Assembly: GCA_949752735.1 (NCBI GenBank)
Contig: OX457039.1
Span: forward strand, 44,269,452 to 44,333,451
DNA length: 64,000 bases
From: Lumbricus terrestris
Taxonomy: Eukaryota > Annelida > Clitellata > Crassiclitellata > Lumbricidae
Direction: 5' to 3'
The translations under genes were made by a program, and so were the position numbers. The stretch's first letter is position 1. Each line of letters begins with the position of its first letter. Positions 45,868 to 57,291 of this stretch are shown one piece after another. Under the pieces are notes generated by a model, which worked only from the letters and a program-made list of their open reading frames with translations, had not been told where the DNA came from and did no database searches.

Positions 45868-48800
45868 CTATTTTGACTTCTTTTTTGATGTCTTGCCTGA
45901 CGAAGCCGAAGATCCAGCGTACTTGCTTTCCATTTGCTTGATAAAGTCGTCTGCCTGTTCCTGCCTAGACTTCTGGTTTCGAAGGATCATGGCTTGGAGG
46001 CTGTCTTCACCTGCTTTGCCGTTCATATCCTGCATTACTTTCTTCGCTTCCCTCGCCTCCTTTTCTGCCTACAAAGACACCAGCTACCAGTAAGCACCCA
46101 TAAAGCCAGATAAATCCAGATGTGATTTGTATCAGTAGGTATAAGGTGCACAATTGTCCAAAGAACACATTTTTCGGGACAGGCGCTGTCGACGAGGAAA
46201 ACAGCCTTTGACAAAAAAACCTACAGAATTTACTATAAGGATCACCATATTGAGATTAGAGGCAATAATGTATAATGGATGGTGCATGCAAGCCAACTTG
46301 CAGGCTAGATATTAAATTTTTCCTGATGCCAACACCTTTGGAAATAACATCATGTGGGGCACTCGTATCTTTGGGCAACCTTTCTGATCCGATGTAGTGA
46401 TCCAAAATAAGGGAATTTCCAGATAACCTAATCTAATAAAGCATTTGTAAAGCGCTTCTCACAGCAGAGCTATTCAGAAGCGCTCTCAGCATCATATAGA
46501 GGGGTGACATGATTAAGGCGAATTGCGTACTCTCAGCAAAACGTGTGCACAAAAAATAAATACCTAATTACGACGTCTTTTTTCTTCTTTTCCTTTGGGC
46601 TTGAATTAGCCCCGTGCTGGGGAGGGTCAGCCACTCGGATCCTTTGTCTCCATATGGTTATTTCCATATATGGTCGGATCCATTGATAAGTTTGGAGCAT
46701 GTGTTTTTATCGGACGTCAACCACAGTTGTCCACATTAACCTATTTATAACTCTATTATCCTATAGTTGTCCGATGGCATTTGACTACATTAAAATTATA
46801 TTCTACAGTAAACCATAACAGTTAACAAATTTTAGCTAGCAAATAATGTTTAACAAAAATAAATAGCAGCCTATGGTAAAATAGATGACTTTAGTTGAAT
46901 AGCTTTTGTAACAGGGGGGTTAAGAAGCTTATTTGTACGTACGCACGGGGATCAACAAAATGTTTGGGAAGGGGAGGGGCGATAAACACGGCTTTTTTGC
47001 GCTCACGATATATGGATGGTCCCTGCAATGGTTCTCTGCACTTAGCTTATATTAGTTTGCAATTACAAGAAGTTGCATTACTGCACTGTAGGAAGATTCA
47101 TTTCTGCCCTGTACAACATGTCACTGGTTAACATTAGATGGCGGCATAAGACTGCATTCAGATGTATGATATCTACGATAACTACCATGCATAATTACTA
47201 TATTGTATCATATTGTACGTACTATTGCAATAAAATATTCATCAGTAAAACCATTCATGAAACAAGCAATGCATCGGAATTGAAATGATGGCTGTCACAC
47301 CCCAAATACTTCAAGAACTTCGTGGGGCGTGGTGGCATCGCTGCCTAGTAGCCGGATGGTTCCAGGTTCGAATCCACCTCAAGCCGCCGCATAGGAAACT
47401 TGAGCAATTCCTTCACTTGCAATTGCTCGGGCACTTTGGCGTGAAACTCCGATGCAGTGTCTGCGCTGTAGTCGGGAACGCCTCTGCGTAGTGAGCTTAA
47501 AGGGCTGCTATAAAAATGGAGAAATAACTAACTAACGTAACCCTACCTTCCGCTTTCGAGTTGCTTGTTTCTCACGGGGTTCATTGATGAAAGCTTCAAG
47601 TGCTGGTAGCTCTCCCGATTCAATCAGACGGCTGATGATTGACCTGAAGCGAGGTTCATCTTCTGTGGTTGAACACATGACGCTGTCCAGTATCTTTCCC
47701 ATGTCTCCTTTGTACTTGGTGTAGGCTAATTTGATGTCCTCCAGTTCATCTTCAGAACCTAAAAGAAATCTTGCAGTTAAAACTACGCATATGTCACCAT
47801 TCCACTATATTAAGACCTTCATAGCATCAGGATTTTTTTTAGTAGCACCACCAGTCAAAATGAAAAGAAGTCAAAGTTAAGGACTAGAGAGGTTCACTTC
47901 ATGATGCACTATATATTTCTATTCATTTATATTATAATTAATGAATTTATATAGTGCATTTTCAAGAAAATGTGCTTCCTTGATGAAATAGAATCGTCTT
48001 CAAATCTCTGGTTAAATAAAGGCAGAGAAAGGGCAAGAAAGGTCACATAGCAGGTTGCATGAAAATTTGTTCCACGTTGGTTGCATGTAAATCTGTTTAA
48101 AAACCATGCAGTCATTCTGCATCGAAGTCCAAATTTAGAAATGAATCCACGAGCTGCAAGCATTTCACATTACGTCAGTTGTCCACTGCTACAGAAACTA
48201 TGAACTCTGGATCTGCATCTCATTTCAACTGTGGATGGATTAACCATATAGGAAACTTTCTACACCTATGTACATACACCAGTGGTGTAGCCAGGAATTT
48301 ATGACTTGTACAATTAAGACATAATAGATATAATTCTAGTTCTATATTACATGACCTGGTTAAGAATCAAGGCCAACATTATCATCAACTTGTAACTATT
48401 GCATTACAGTTAATGCAACCTTTGTATTTCTCCTCAAACTGGCTGATGTCATTATGATCAAGTTTGGGAAAGAGAAGTCTCCAGTAGTCCTCCCAGTTTC
48501 TGTCTGTATCCGCAGCAAAGTCATCATCATCCACCATTCCTACAAACCAATAAAACAGTTTCAGGTCTTTTGTGTCAGGGATTCAAACCTAACGGCCGAT
48601 AAATACCTAGATTTCTTACTTTAGAACATAGGGGAACACTTAACAACTAACATAAACCATGAACCATCTTAATTTTGCTGCACTAATAATAAGTCAGTCC
48701 ATAGGCTGAAGAGTCTGTGATTTATCTGCCTTTGAACAACTATTTAAGATCTATTTGTGACTGCAAATGTGCATCCTTATCCTCTTCCCGACTGGCTTTT

Positions 48801-51800
48801 AAGGCTTACAAAAGTCAACAGTCATCCAGGTATTGCTACTTTGGTATTTAAACTAATTAACATGAGTGCTCCAAAGTTTCTTGAAGGGGCACTAAATAAG
48901 TCCATAGAATGAATGAAGGAATGATGCTCCTTTGTTGACATGCATCACAAAAGGTAGCAATCATGAAACAGGCCGAGTGTTTTATTCGCTGCCCAGTTAC
49001 AAATATAACGCTGCTACAAAGTTCAGTTTCAACCCATAAAAATTTATAGTGCAGCAATATGTTTTTTGTAGGGTGTGTGCAATGCCATAAACAATTCCCA
49101 TTATACTAAATTATAAAGTGTAAAATGAAATAAATAAAAATAGGACCATATTTCTCACCACTTTCATCATAACATGCTCTCTTTTCTTCATCAGACAGAA
49201 TGCTGTAGACTTTCCCAAGTGCTTGAAATTTTTTTGTTGCTTGTGCTTTGTTCTTTTCAACACGATCAGGATGTACAGTCAGTGAAAGTTTGTAGTAGGC
49301 CTTCTTCACTAAAAAAACATTCGTTAAAGGAAGCATTAACCTTTACCGGTTCATTTTTAAATTTTAAGCCCGTTTCCAGCGGATATACTCGGGGCAAATG
49401 GGTAAAGGATTAATGCCTGTATAATGCACAAAGCTTAAGTAGCTAGGCAAGCAATTTTGCCAGGTCAATTTAAAAGTCTTTTAAGCTAAAAACCAGTCTT
49501 TGGCATTGTTGTAAAGTTTCTTTAGCAGATTTTATTTGAGATACCCTTCAACTGTAAATCAGTTTTCCACATGACAGAGCAATGTTTATGATCTTCATCA
49601 CTGGATTTCTACCTAAGCGAGTTGACCATAAATTCAAATGGCTTATGAAATTGCCAGGCTGCAAATTAGACTGATTACTGTAGTAGATAGCGGCACTGTA
49701 CTGTCAACATATTATTACCGGTAGGTATCTGTGGTTAAATGACATTCCATACGTTTCCTTGAGGAGGTGCTAAATAAATTTATGATTACAATGACAATTC
49801 ACTTAATTGCACAAACTTCTTTTTCTGTTTTCTTTATAGTAGGTCCATCAGGTCAATATAACTAGATGTATTATTGTGGTGTAATTATTAGAAATTGCAA
49901 GTGAGATAAATCACATTCCTCAGAGCCTGAGGAATGTGATGGTGGGTGATCGATATTGTCGGTGGGAAATCGAAACGATCGGAATTCAGGACGAAGATCA
50001 TTCCAGAGGTGTGATGCTGCGTAGTATATGGCTCGGTTTGAGAACATGAGATGAGAATAGTGACCCAGGGTCAAGAAAGAGCGAAACAGGCGGATGATCG
50101 GGTATAGAGCGGGTTGACTGGGTGGCGATGAGTTCACAAAGATCTAAGTTGGGAGCATTGAGGGAGCTGTAGGTTAGTGATAGGACTTTGAAGTGGATTC
50201 GCTCCATGATTTTTAACCAATGAAGTGATTTGAGGATAGGCGATCATGTGATAATGCCTGGGCATTCTGCGTCGTGGCGGCTAAGGCTAATGAATTTTTG
50301 ATGAGTGTGAGATGCTTAAGTTGTGTGGATTCAAGTTTGATGAAAAGGGAGTTTGCAGCAGTCTAGTTTTGAGTGAACAATGGATGTAGCAGCAGTCAGC
50401 AGGAGGAGGCAGTTTTTAAGTCAAGCACCGGACTTTACTGTATTCTTGCTGTTAATTCTGTGCAAGGCACAATCCGTCACATTGATGCATTTGAAAGGAA
50501 AGCAAATTTTGCTTCGAGTAAAAGAGGACGTTCAACGTGAAATGGAAAACGGATTTGTTCAAACTTCAGACAGCCAGACAATCAATGCATCTGCATGCGA
50601 CTGAGTTGTGAAAACAATGCCAGGCAGCACATTTGTCATAGGCTCAATGTTAAACTAGACTAAAAAAGTATGTAGCCTATCATAGCTCAATATACATGTA
50701 GGTCCTAACTTTTGAATAATGTAGCATATGTCTTGGCGACTGTGATGAGAAAATGAGCCTATATTGCAGCCATCATTAACGACAAGGTTGCGCACCTCTG
50801 CTGTTCAGGGAAGAGGGGTAACTGTCGATGTTATACTCCTGTCAACTGAAAACAACCCTCATTTGTGAATGAGGGTTGTTTTCAGTTGACAGGAGTATCC
50901 TGTTGACAGTTGACAGGAGTATCCTATCCCCATTTTTTTCTTCCCCTTACTTCCTCTGCCACTTCAATACTAAACACAATTCACCCTATTTGTCCGACTG
51001 CTTGCCTACTTGATCCCTTTTGATTCTGACCTTACCTGGAACCGATTTTTACCCCAAACGACATCGATTTAAAGTAAAGCTCCATTTAACGTCTCCTATT
51101 ATATAAATCAACTTTACTTTAGAGTATTCCACTATTCCTCTGTAACAGTAGGCTTATAGTCAATTCCATTTTAGTTCATTATTATCAAACTAGTGGAATA
51201 CCTGACGGCCGAAAAGAGCTTGAGCTGCCCGGAAAAGCTGCTCGCGACCAGAAACGAGGATCGTCTCTTGGCACCTTCAGCGTAGATGAATAAAATACGC
51301 TAAAATGAAGCTTTACCCGATTTTGTTTTGAATAAGCACCTGTGAATATTAACGCGACTACGTTGTAGGCGCTGTAGAAATCTCGTGACGACGTATAGTC
51401 GGCTAGAATTAAAAGTTTCTCCATTGGTACCTTCGAAAAATTCTAACAAGCATATAATTTTCAGTATTTGTTTATCTATGTATTTACATTGTACAAAGTG
51501 AAGGATACAGAAAATTTCGAACGTTTACCATGTTTTTCGGGCAATTTGTTGGTGATCGTTACCCTGTTGTTGATGTCCCGTGGTAATGGCGCGCCGCTAT
51601 ACTATGGCTGCCGTTCGTTTGGATTTAGCAGCACTTATTTCGACGGAAACTATGTAGATGTGGGCTTCGTGAGGTTTAGTTTGGGGATGTTTCCATTGGA
51701 CATGGTCATATATTTAAAAATTTTGTTTTTTGATGCTGCAATTATATTGGGGGAACGGCTGGGTTGAACATATGAAACCACCCCAATGGGTGCATTTACT

Positions 51801-54800
51801 GTTGTTGAGATCTTTCATTTTTAAATTGGTCAAATTATTGGTAACAAGACTTGCTATATACCTTTTGGTAAGTAACAGTCATATTTTGGCTGACAAGTTT
51901 TCAGATGTTGGATTCCAAGAGGAAGTTGTGGAGATGTTTTTGAGATTTGCTTTTCTTGGTACCTGAATATCTCAGGACCTAAACGAATAGCAATGCATAA
52001 TTTGTAAGAACGACATGGCAGAGAATATGGTTGTCTTGTCGTGAGGACGGGATGCACTGAAAGCGAACTGATATTGAAGCCACTCTGATTTGCTAAACTA
52101 TGTGTAACTGCAGTCTGCATCCAGATATAGATATATCATGCAGACATAAATATGCATATGAAGCTAGATAAGCTGATTAGAGATCTAAGGGTTGCATCCA
52201 CTAAGCTTACACATAGGAAGCCGCAAACATGGCCGGAGTATGACTTTTTGGTTTTCTGCTGACATTTGCATGCTTTCTTTGTGGTCATGGCAGTAAGGAT
52301 ATGGGAAAGTTGCTTCTGAATTTAATTGATAACAGTATTTATAAGCCTTCATACGTATTGGTGGGCTATTGAAATACAAGGATTCATGGATTTTGCATCT
52401 TATTTATGTGCAGCTGATGCAGTTTACAAGATTTGACTTGCGATTTTGCATCTTCTTACATAGTAACTGGTTTAACTGAAGAATATCTGCCACCATTTGC
52501 TCAGTCATGTTGTTGTTGGTAGATATCTTATAATGTCGCCGACTCATTGTGTGATGAGAGCACAGCCTTCGATGCTGTCGGCCATAGTATCCTTCTTCGA
52601 TGCTCTCTCTCTCTCTCTTCAAATGGTCTTTCAGGCACTTTCTTGGTTGGCTCGGTTCGTTCCTCCAGGACCGTTCCTTCTCTGTGATCTATGGGTCCAC
52701 TAAGTGTCCATGTCCTTGCATTGTGCCGGGCCATGGAGACCTTGAGGCCTGGAGGTCTTCCAAATGACTGCAGCTCAATCCATTGAAGACTTAGTTTATC
52801 TTCGTTTAATTTAGGAAAAGAGACAAATTCTAGGTGATAAGCTGTGCCCAGTTACACGTCAAAGCATATTAACAATCAGCAACGACAAAAATATTGTGAA
52901 CATAACAATGTCTGTCATTAATTGGCGGCAAAGAAAACCTTCGGAATGAAATTTCTATCATCTTTAAATGGTAGAACAAAAGGATGCGGTCTAGGGCGTA
53001 AGTTATATGTGGTTTTTGCCTGAAGTGGGAAAAGGCTCCTCAGGACGTGATTGACATTTAGCATTACATTACGAAGCAGCCCAGCATTAGCTCCAGCAGC
53101 TAACTTCTGTATGTTCGGGAACATCGTGGGAAGGTATCCAAGTCGTTGCATCCGGTTCAACATTCGTTCTATTTTAGGTCTGTCATCGCTCATGGTGAAT
53201 CCCCATCAGGCTGGGGCAGCATAGAGGATCCTCGCGACAGAAGTGGCTCGAGCTACTTTGTGCAGATCGTCAGAGGGCAGTCCATATGCTCGAAGCATTC
53301 TCAGTGCATAGACTGATCTAGAACCCTCAGCAGTTCAGAAACATGTTCTGTAGCTCAAAGATTGTCTTAGATGGTAACGCCCAGGATTTGCATTGATGTG
53401 ACCCTGTCAACGTTGCTGATCCGATGAGGTGGTGACTTAATTTTCCATCTACTTATCACATTTCTCGTGTTTGGCACTTGCCAGCAGCTAGCAAAAATTG
53501 ACATGAAATCTCTTGCCCTGGATTCCCTCGGTTTGCCTTTTCATCCTCTGACAACTTGGTGTAGCCCTGGACCAAGAACTCACCTTCACTCAGCACATCC
53601 ATGGTCTGTTCAGCCTTATCGGGTTCTGCACACAGCGGCACGCCTCATTGGCCGCATCCCTAAGTTCAGCCATGTGTCTGGGTACGTGCGGGAGGTCCTT
53701 CATTGGCTTCCTTTCCCCTCGGCAGATGAGATACCCAATCTCTGCATTAGTATGGCATTGTATCAAGGGTTTAACTCCCACATACCAGTGGAAAATTTGC
53801 TGTTCTGCTTTGAATGTCCAATGCCAATACTCCCTTTGTTAATCTGTTTAGGTTTCATATCCATTGCTTGCAGACATCCATTGGGCAACACCAAGCTTGC
53901 TTAGTTGCTGGCCCTGTCACCTGGAATGTTCTTCTCTAGCCTTAAAATTGTCTTATTTGGCTGAAATTTACCGTGAGTGCTTCTGAGTAGCTAGACTTGA
54001 GGGTTGCTGTATAAGTACTCCTGATAAATCAACACAAAGTGAGGTGGAATACAAAAATGGATCTGTGCAATGTTATGTCTTTGTTCTAGACTTTGCAATT
54101 AGGTGCGGCAGCTGGGCTCTGGTATTGTTTGATGCTAAGACCAGGAACATGCACAAGATCATGGTAAGGCTGCACAGGTTTGGACAGGTTTGAGAGACAA
54201 GTCAACATTCCACCAAGAATTTTGGACAACAGGAACCATTCCTGGATTATATTGCCAGATTTACACAAATGTTGGACCACTTCAGACATGCATAAACACT
54301 GGAAGATTATCAGTTTCATTCTGAGATATGAGTTGATGAACTTTGTCCTGACCTGCTCATATCTTTGGATGCCTGTACCCTGTATTTCAACTTATACAAA
54401 AAGATGTCAGATATATGTGGCCAATGACCAGTCTCATCTCTCCCTCTTAGATCTTTGACGTCTCTTCTGCTTTTGATATGGTGCACCACTAGATATATTT
54501 CAGCTATTACAGTTATCCTTTTACCTGTCTGGTATTCCCCTTCTTTGGTTTAAATCTTACCTTACTAGCCGCTCGCAGATAGTTGTCCTTGAAGACTCAG
54601 GGCCGAATGAGTTGAGGTCAAGTTTGGAATTCCCTGAGCTCAGTACTGCTTTGCATCCCAACCTCCACAGTCTTTACTGCTGATATAGATTACCTTGAAG
54701 GTAAACCATTACAGATCTCTTCTGAGGATTGTCAAGACACTTCAGTCCAGAAGTGTGATTTTATCATATTTCGAGAAACTTGCAAAAGGGTCAAGGTCAA

Positions 54801-55424
54801 GGATGAAGTGCTCAACTGTTGAATATCGATGTCAAACTTTTAAATGGTTGTCATTGATCTGTTCAAATAGATCATCAAAAGAGATGAATAACAACACCAA
54901 GAACACCATTGTAGCTCTCATATAAGCTGAGATACAGGCTTTTATGTACCTGTATAAGGTCGAGCTCGTCGGGTCGAAATTCGCTGACCCGTATCTCGAA
55001 ATATAATTGACCCAAAAAGATTTTCTCTCAGCTTTTTGAATGTTTTATTTGGCACAACAGGTGGGCCAAATTTTAAGTTAATCTGAGTCTCTGCAATCAT
55101 AATAAATGCCACAATTAGCAACTGTTCAGAATTTCAGGAACCCCCCTCACATTTGGCCGTATAACTCTTCGTACATGCACGACATTACTGTATCCTTCAC
55201 ATAGTCATATTCTACATAGTCTTCCGGTTCTAACGATATATAATTTTTGCTTGTTAGAATTTTTCTAAGGTTCAACCTATTTCTAGCAGACTAGTATACG
55301 ATTATTGGATCTTATACTATGTGAATTTACCTTCAGCTTTCGAAGCCGTAGTCGGGATGTCAAGAACCTCGTACAAGTTATCTGTTCCAAACACAGATTT
55401 CACTTCTTTTAACAAGCCAGGCAT
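45868..55424 (-). CDS. DNAJC9: DNAJC9, J-domain histone co-chaperone
   Basis: Five coding exons on the minus strand join in phase: 55424-55331, 49308-49159, 48539-48420, 47758-47547 and 46068-45868. They total 777 nt and encode 258 residues (human about 260). DNAJC9 stimulates HSP70 and binds H3-H4 during histone supply. The J domain occupies about residues 15-80, with LYEVLDIP and the catalytic HPD at 44-46 within LTVHPDRV, then [22 protein letters not shown]. The middle has the family motif [13 protein letters not shown], an Asp-rich segment and [13 protein letters not shown]. The C-terminus is Lys/Glu-rich and ends KTSKKKSK. All introns have GT-AG borders; the exon 3 donor (GTTGCA) is weak. 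Intron 1 is about 6 kb and packed with LINE debris. The gene converges on KANSL1. Confidence 0.95.
46436..46500 (-). repeat. LINE/SINE tail remnant
   Basis: GCGCTTCTGAATAGCTCTGC followed by GCGCTTTACAAATGC on the minus strand resembles the family tail. It is within DNAJC9 intron 4. Confidence 0.45.
47321..47530 (+). repeat. tRNA-derived SINE (plus strand), copy C
   Basis: GGGGCGTGGTGGCATCGCTG forms the head, and GGTTCGAATCC (box B) follows near 47368. The body has CTCAAGCCGCCGC, CAATTGCTCGG and GGCGTGAAACTCCGATGCAG. The tail has GCCTCTGCGTAGTGAGC and GGGCTGCTATAAAAATGG. It ends just before DNAJC9 exon 4 (47547), in intron 4. Confidence 0.8.
49871..50300 (-). mobile_element. LINE reverse-transcriptase C-terminal fragment
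   Basis: The minus strand encodes a [15 protein letters not shown] block (about 50200-50155), then SLFLDPG, a [20 protein letters not shown] block (about 50045-49985) and FRFPTDN, matching the end of CR1/L2-type reverse transcriptases. Frames shift between segments. It lies in DNAJC9 intron 1 in sense orientation. Confidence 0.7.
50833..50898. repeat. Perfect 31-bp hairpin
   Basis: The arms 50833-50863 and 50868-50898 are exact reverse complements, separated by the 4-base loop TGTG. A further partial direct copy of the 3' arm end (TTGACAGGAGTATCC) follows at about 50911-50925. It is in DNAJC9 intron 1. Confidence 0.95.
51185..52520. other. Unassigned part of DNAJC9 intron 1
   Basis: Contains an open frame on the minus strand from 51424 ([13 protein letters not shown] start) with possible donors but no known domain, and plus-strand frames with hydrophobic residues. 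None is supported as a gene. Confidence 0.3.
52525..52860 (+). mobile_element. LINE reverse-transcriptase palm fragment
   Basis: Plus-strand frames encode [13 protein letters not shown] (the Asp-containing palm block), then [20 protein letters not shown] and VIYGSTK, typical of CR1/L2-like reverse transcriptases. Stops interrupt it. It lies in DNAJC9 intron 1. Confidence 0.7.
52918..53193 (-). mobile_element. LINE C-terminal fragment (minus strand)
   Basis: An open segment on the minus strand reads [16 protein letters not shown], then [11 protein letters not shown] and [20 protein letters not shown], a C-terminal signature common in CR1/jockey-like LINE proteins. It is opposite in orientation to its neighbours, showing a separate insertion. 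Confidence 0.75.
53467..54030 (+). mobile_element. LINE 3' fragment (plus strand)
   Basis: Frames encode [18 protein letters not shown] (53548-53605), a [18 protein letters not shown] block (53630-53690) and [15 protein letters not shown] (53690-53735). The end carries a GTGCTTCTGAGTAG tail near 53975-53995. The same reading blocks recur at 59206 and 18040. Confidence 0.75.
54415..54690 (+). mobile_element. LINE reverse-transcriptase fragment
   Basis: Plus-strand frames give [16 protein letters not shown] (palm block), GIPLLWF and [14 protein letters not shown], followed by a decayed GVPQG-like segment. Frameshifts and a stop occur after HH. It is probably from the same family as the fragments at 52525 and 63890. 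Confidence 0.65.
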
Positions 55425-55758
55425 TGTTGCGTCTGTAGGTGTACTGTCATAAGATGTTATAAAACGAAATGCGGTGATATAATAATGATCTACACCATAA
55501 TCCGCGCGAGACTTTAAAGTAAACAGCAAAACAACAATTATAGTCGACGGCACTGATCGCTTCGTTCTTATAAGATTAAGATTAAGCAGCTCTATTCCGT
55601 CACAGACGAATTATTCTTTAAAAGATTTTAAAGCAAAGTTCTTAGAAGTTCTTCTATGGAATTTGGACCGCTTCTGCCCAGTCGTTTCGTTCTTATAATG
55701 CCAAAAACGCATACCAAATTTAGTAAATTGTAGTCTGTTTGGCCTAAATGTACAGTAG

Positions 55759-56195
55759 TGCAAGCAGGGACGGATACATAAATTTTCGAAAGGGGGCCAA
55801 AATTTTGGACCTTGAGTCTGGAAAAATCTCGTTGATCTTTGGCCGAAAAAGCTTCTTTCTTTAGTCATTTGATCAAAATGTCTTGAAAATATACCGAATT
55901 TTCCTCCAGAAATAGCTGATGACCTTTTTCTTTCTTTTTAGTCATTTGGTCAAAATGTCTTGAAAATATACCGAATTTCCCTACTGGAATAGCTTACTTT
56001 TTTAGGCATTTCATCAACGAAATCTCTTCTTCAGCATGTGCCATTTTCCCAAGCCAATGCTAAATCATTATAGTTCCTACTTTTCCCACTGCATTGGTCG
56101 AAAGCTTGTTGGAACCTGATGGGGGCCCACGTATTTGCACATTTCTGATGGGTGGGGGCTATGGCCGGATTGGCCCCTTGGATCTGCCTCTGATG
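55759..56195. mobile_element. MITE-like repeat with near-perfect 8-bp duplication
   Basis: The start GCAGGGACGGATACA and the end GGATCTGCCTCTGATG are imperfect inverted ends. Flanks are TACAGTAG (55751-55758) and TACAGTAA (56196-56203), 7 of 8 identical. The interior has two direct copies of CAAAATGTCTTGAAAATATA. It lies between DNAJC9 and TMEM11. The superfamily is inferred as hAT-like. Confidence 0.55.
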
Positions 56196-56203
56196 TACAG
56201 TAA

Positions 56204-57291
56204 GAGCCTAAGCATCAGTTCTCTCATGTATATCCATTGACTTGAAACAGTTCTCATGAATAAGTTGTTCTGCATTTTAGCTTTTGGTTAGTGCAATGTT
56301 TGCATTTAGGATTAAAAGTGCCCGAAGTTTTTATTTGCACATAATTACGTTTACAGTACCTAACCTTTCCTAAATTTCAAAATACTGCATGCTCTTGGTT
56401 TTGCCACAGGAATAAATTTATTCACACACTCCAGTTAACACATAGTATTTTGATTTCTTTATTCTAAGTCACAAGTAATCTCTTAATTACTCCACGATAT
56501 CTTGCAAGTATTAAAGATATTTAATCTTTTCAAATCATGATCACTCAAAACTCAACTTAGTGATAGAACAGCATCATCATTAAAACTGACCTGTAGCAAA
56601 CTGTCAACATTAAGCCACAATAAGGAGTCAATAGCACAACACATTACAAAAATAGCACATTTTCCCTTTTGCCAACAACAACCAGAGGCTGTGGGAGGAG
56701 CAGAAGTGCCACCAGCATCAAGGTGAAGCTCAAGCATGAAAAAAAGAAGATAATCAATGTGCATGAAGATAAGAATTGTGTTCTTTATTATGTTACTGAT
56801 CAGTCAAATGACAATGCTCAAAAAGTTCAAGGTTACAACCTTCACACGTTCTAATGCATCAAAGCATGATCCACGTCTTAGAGTTTGAGGATGGAACATG
56901 ATCAAGAATCTGAGCATAATGTTACGGTACATAACACATAACTTCTGTAGCATCCCTTAAAACATGTCACTGATCTGCAGTTTCTGTTATGAACACCCTT
57001 CAACTCATAATGGAACGTCTCATAAATTGTATGACAAAACTTGAGACAGCAGCAGCAGCAGCTGTCCAAAACTAAAATGAGCAAAATGCATAACACTGAC
57101 CAGATAAATAAAAATTAAGACTTTGAGAGGTGTCAAAAAACCTGTCAAAAGTGATTCCTTGCACCTTGCAATAGAATTTCACTCATGAACTACAACTTCG
57201 TCACAAGTACTTTTGCAAAATAAAGAAGACTCTCACAGAATTAAAGTCTATCAGACAGTAGACTTTGATTGTAAACATCCAAAAGGTATAT
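56204..57291. other. Intergenic or TMEM11 3' untranslated sequence
   Basis: No coding segment recognised. A GCAGCAGCAGCAGC run is at 57050-57063. The TMEM11 3' untranslated region should occupy part of this stretch, but no poly(A) signal was assigned with confidence. Confidence 0.4.

Noticed and set aside
47321..47400. Possible tRNA gene (box A/B motifs)
   Set aside because: The tRNA-like head is followed by a SINE body and tail shared with two other copies. No cloverleaf with intact stems was found.
51185..51424. 79-codon minus-strand frame with possible donor sites
   Set aside because: No conserved domain, no partner exon, and it lies within a LINE-rich intron.
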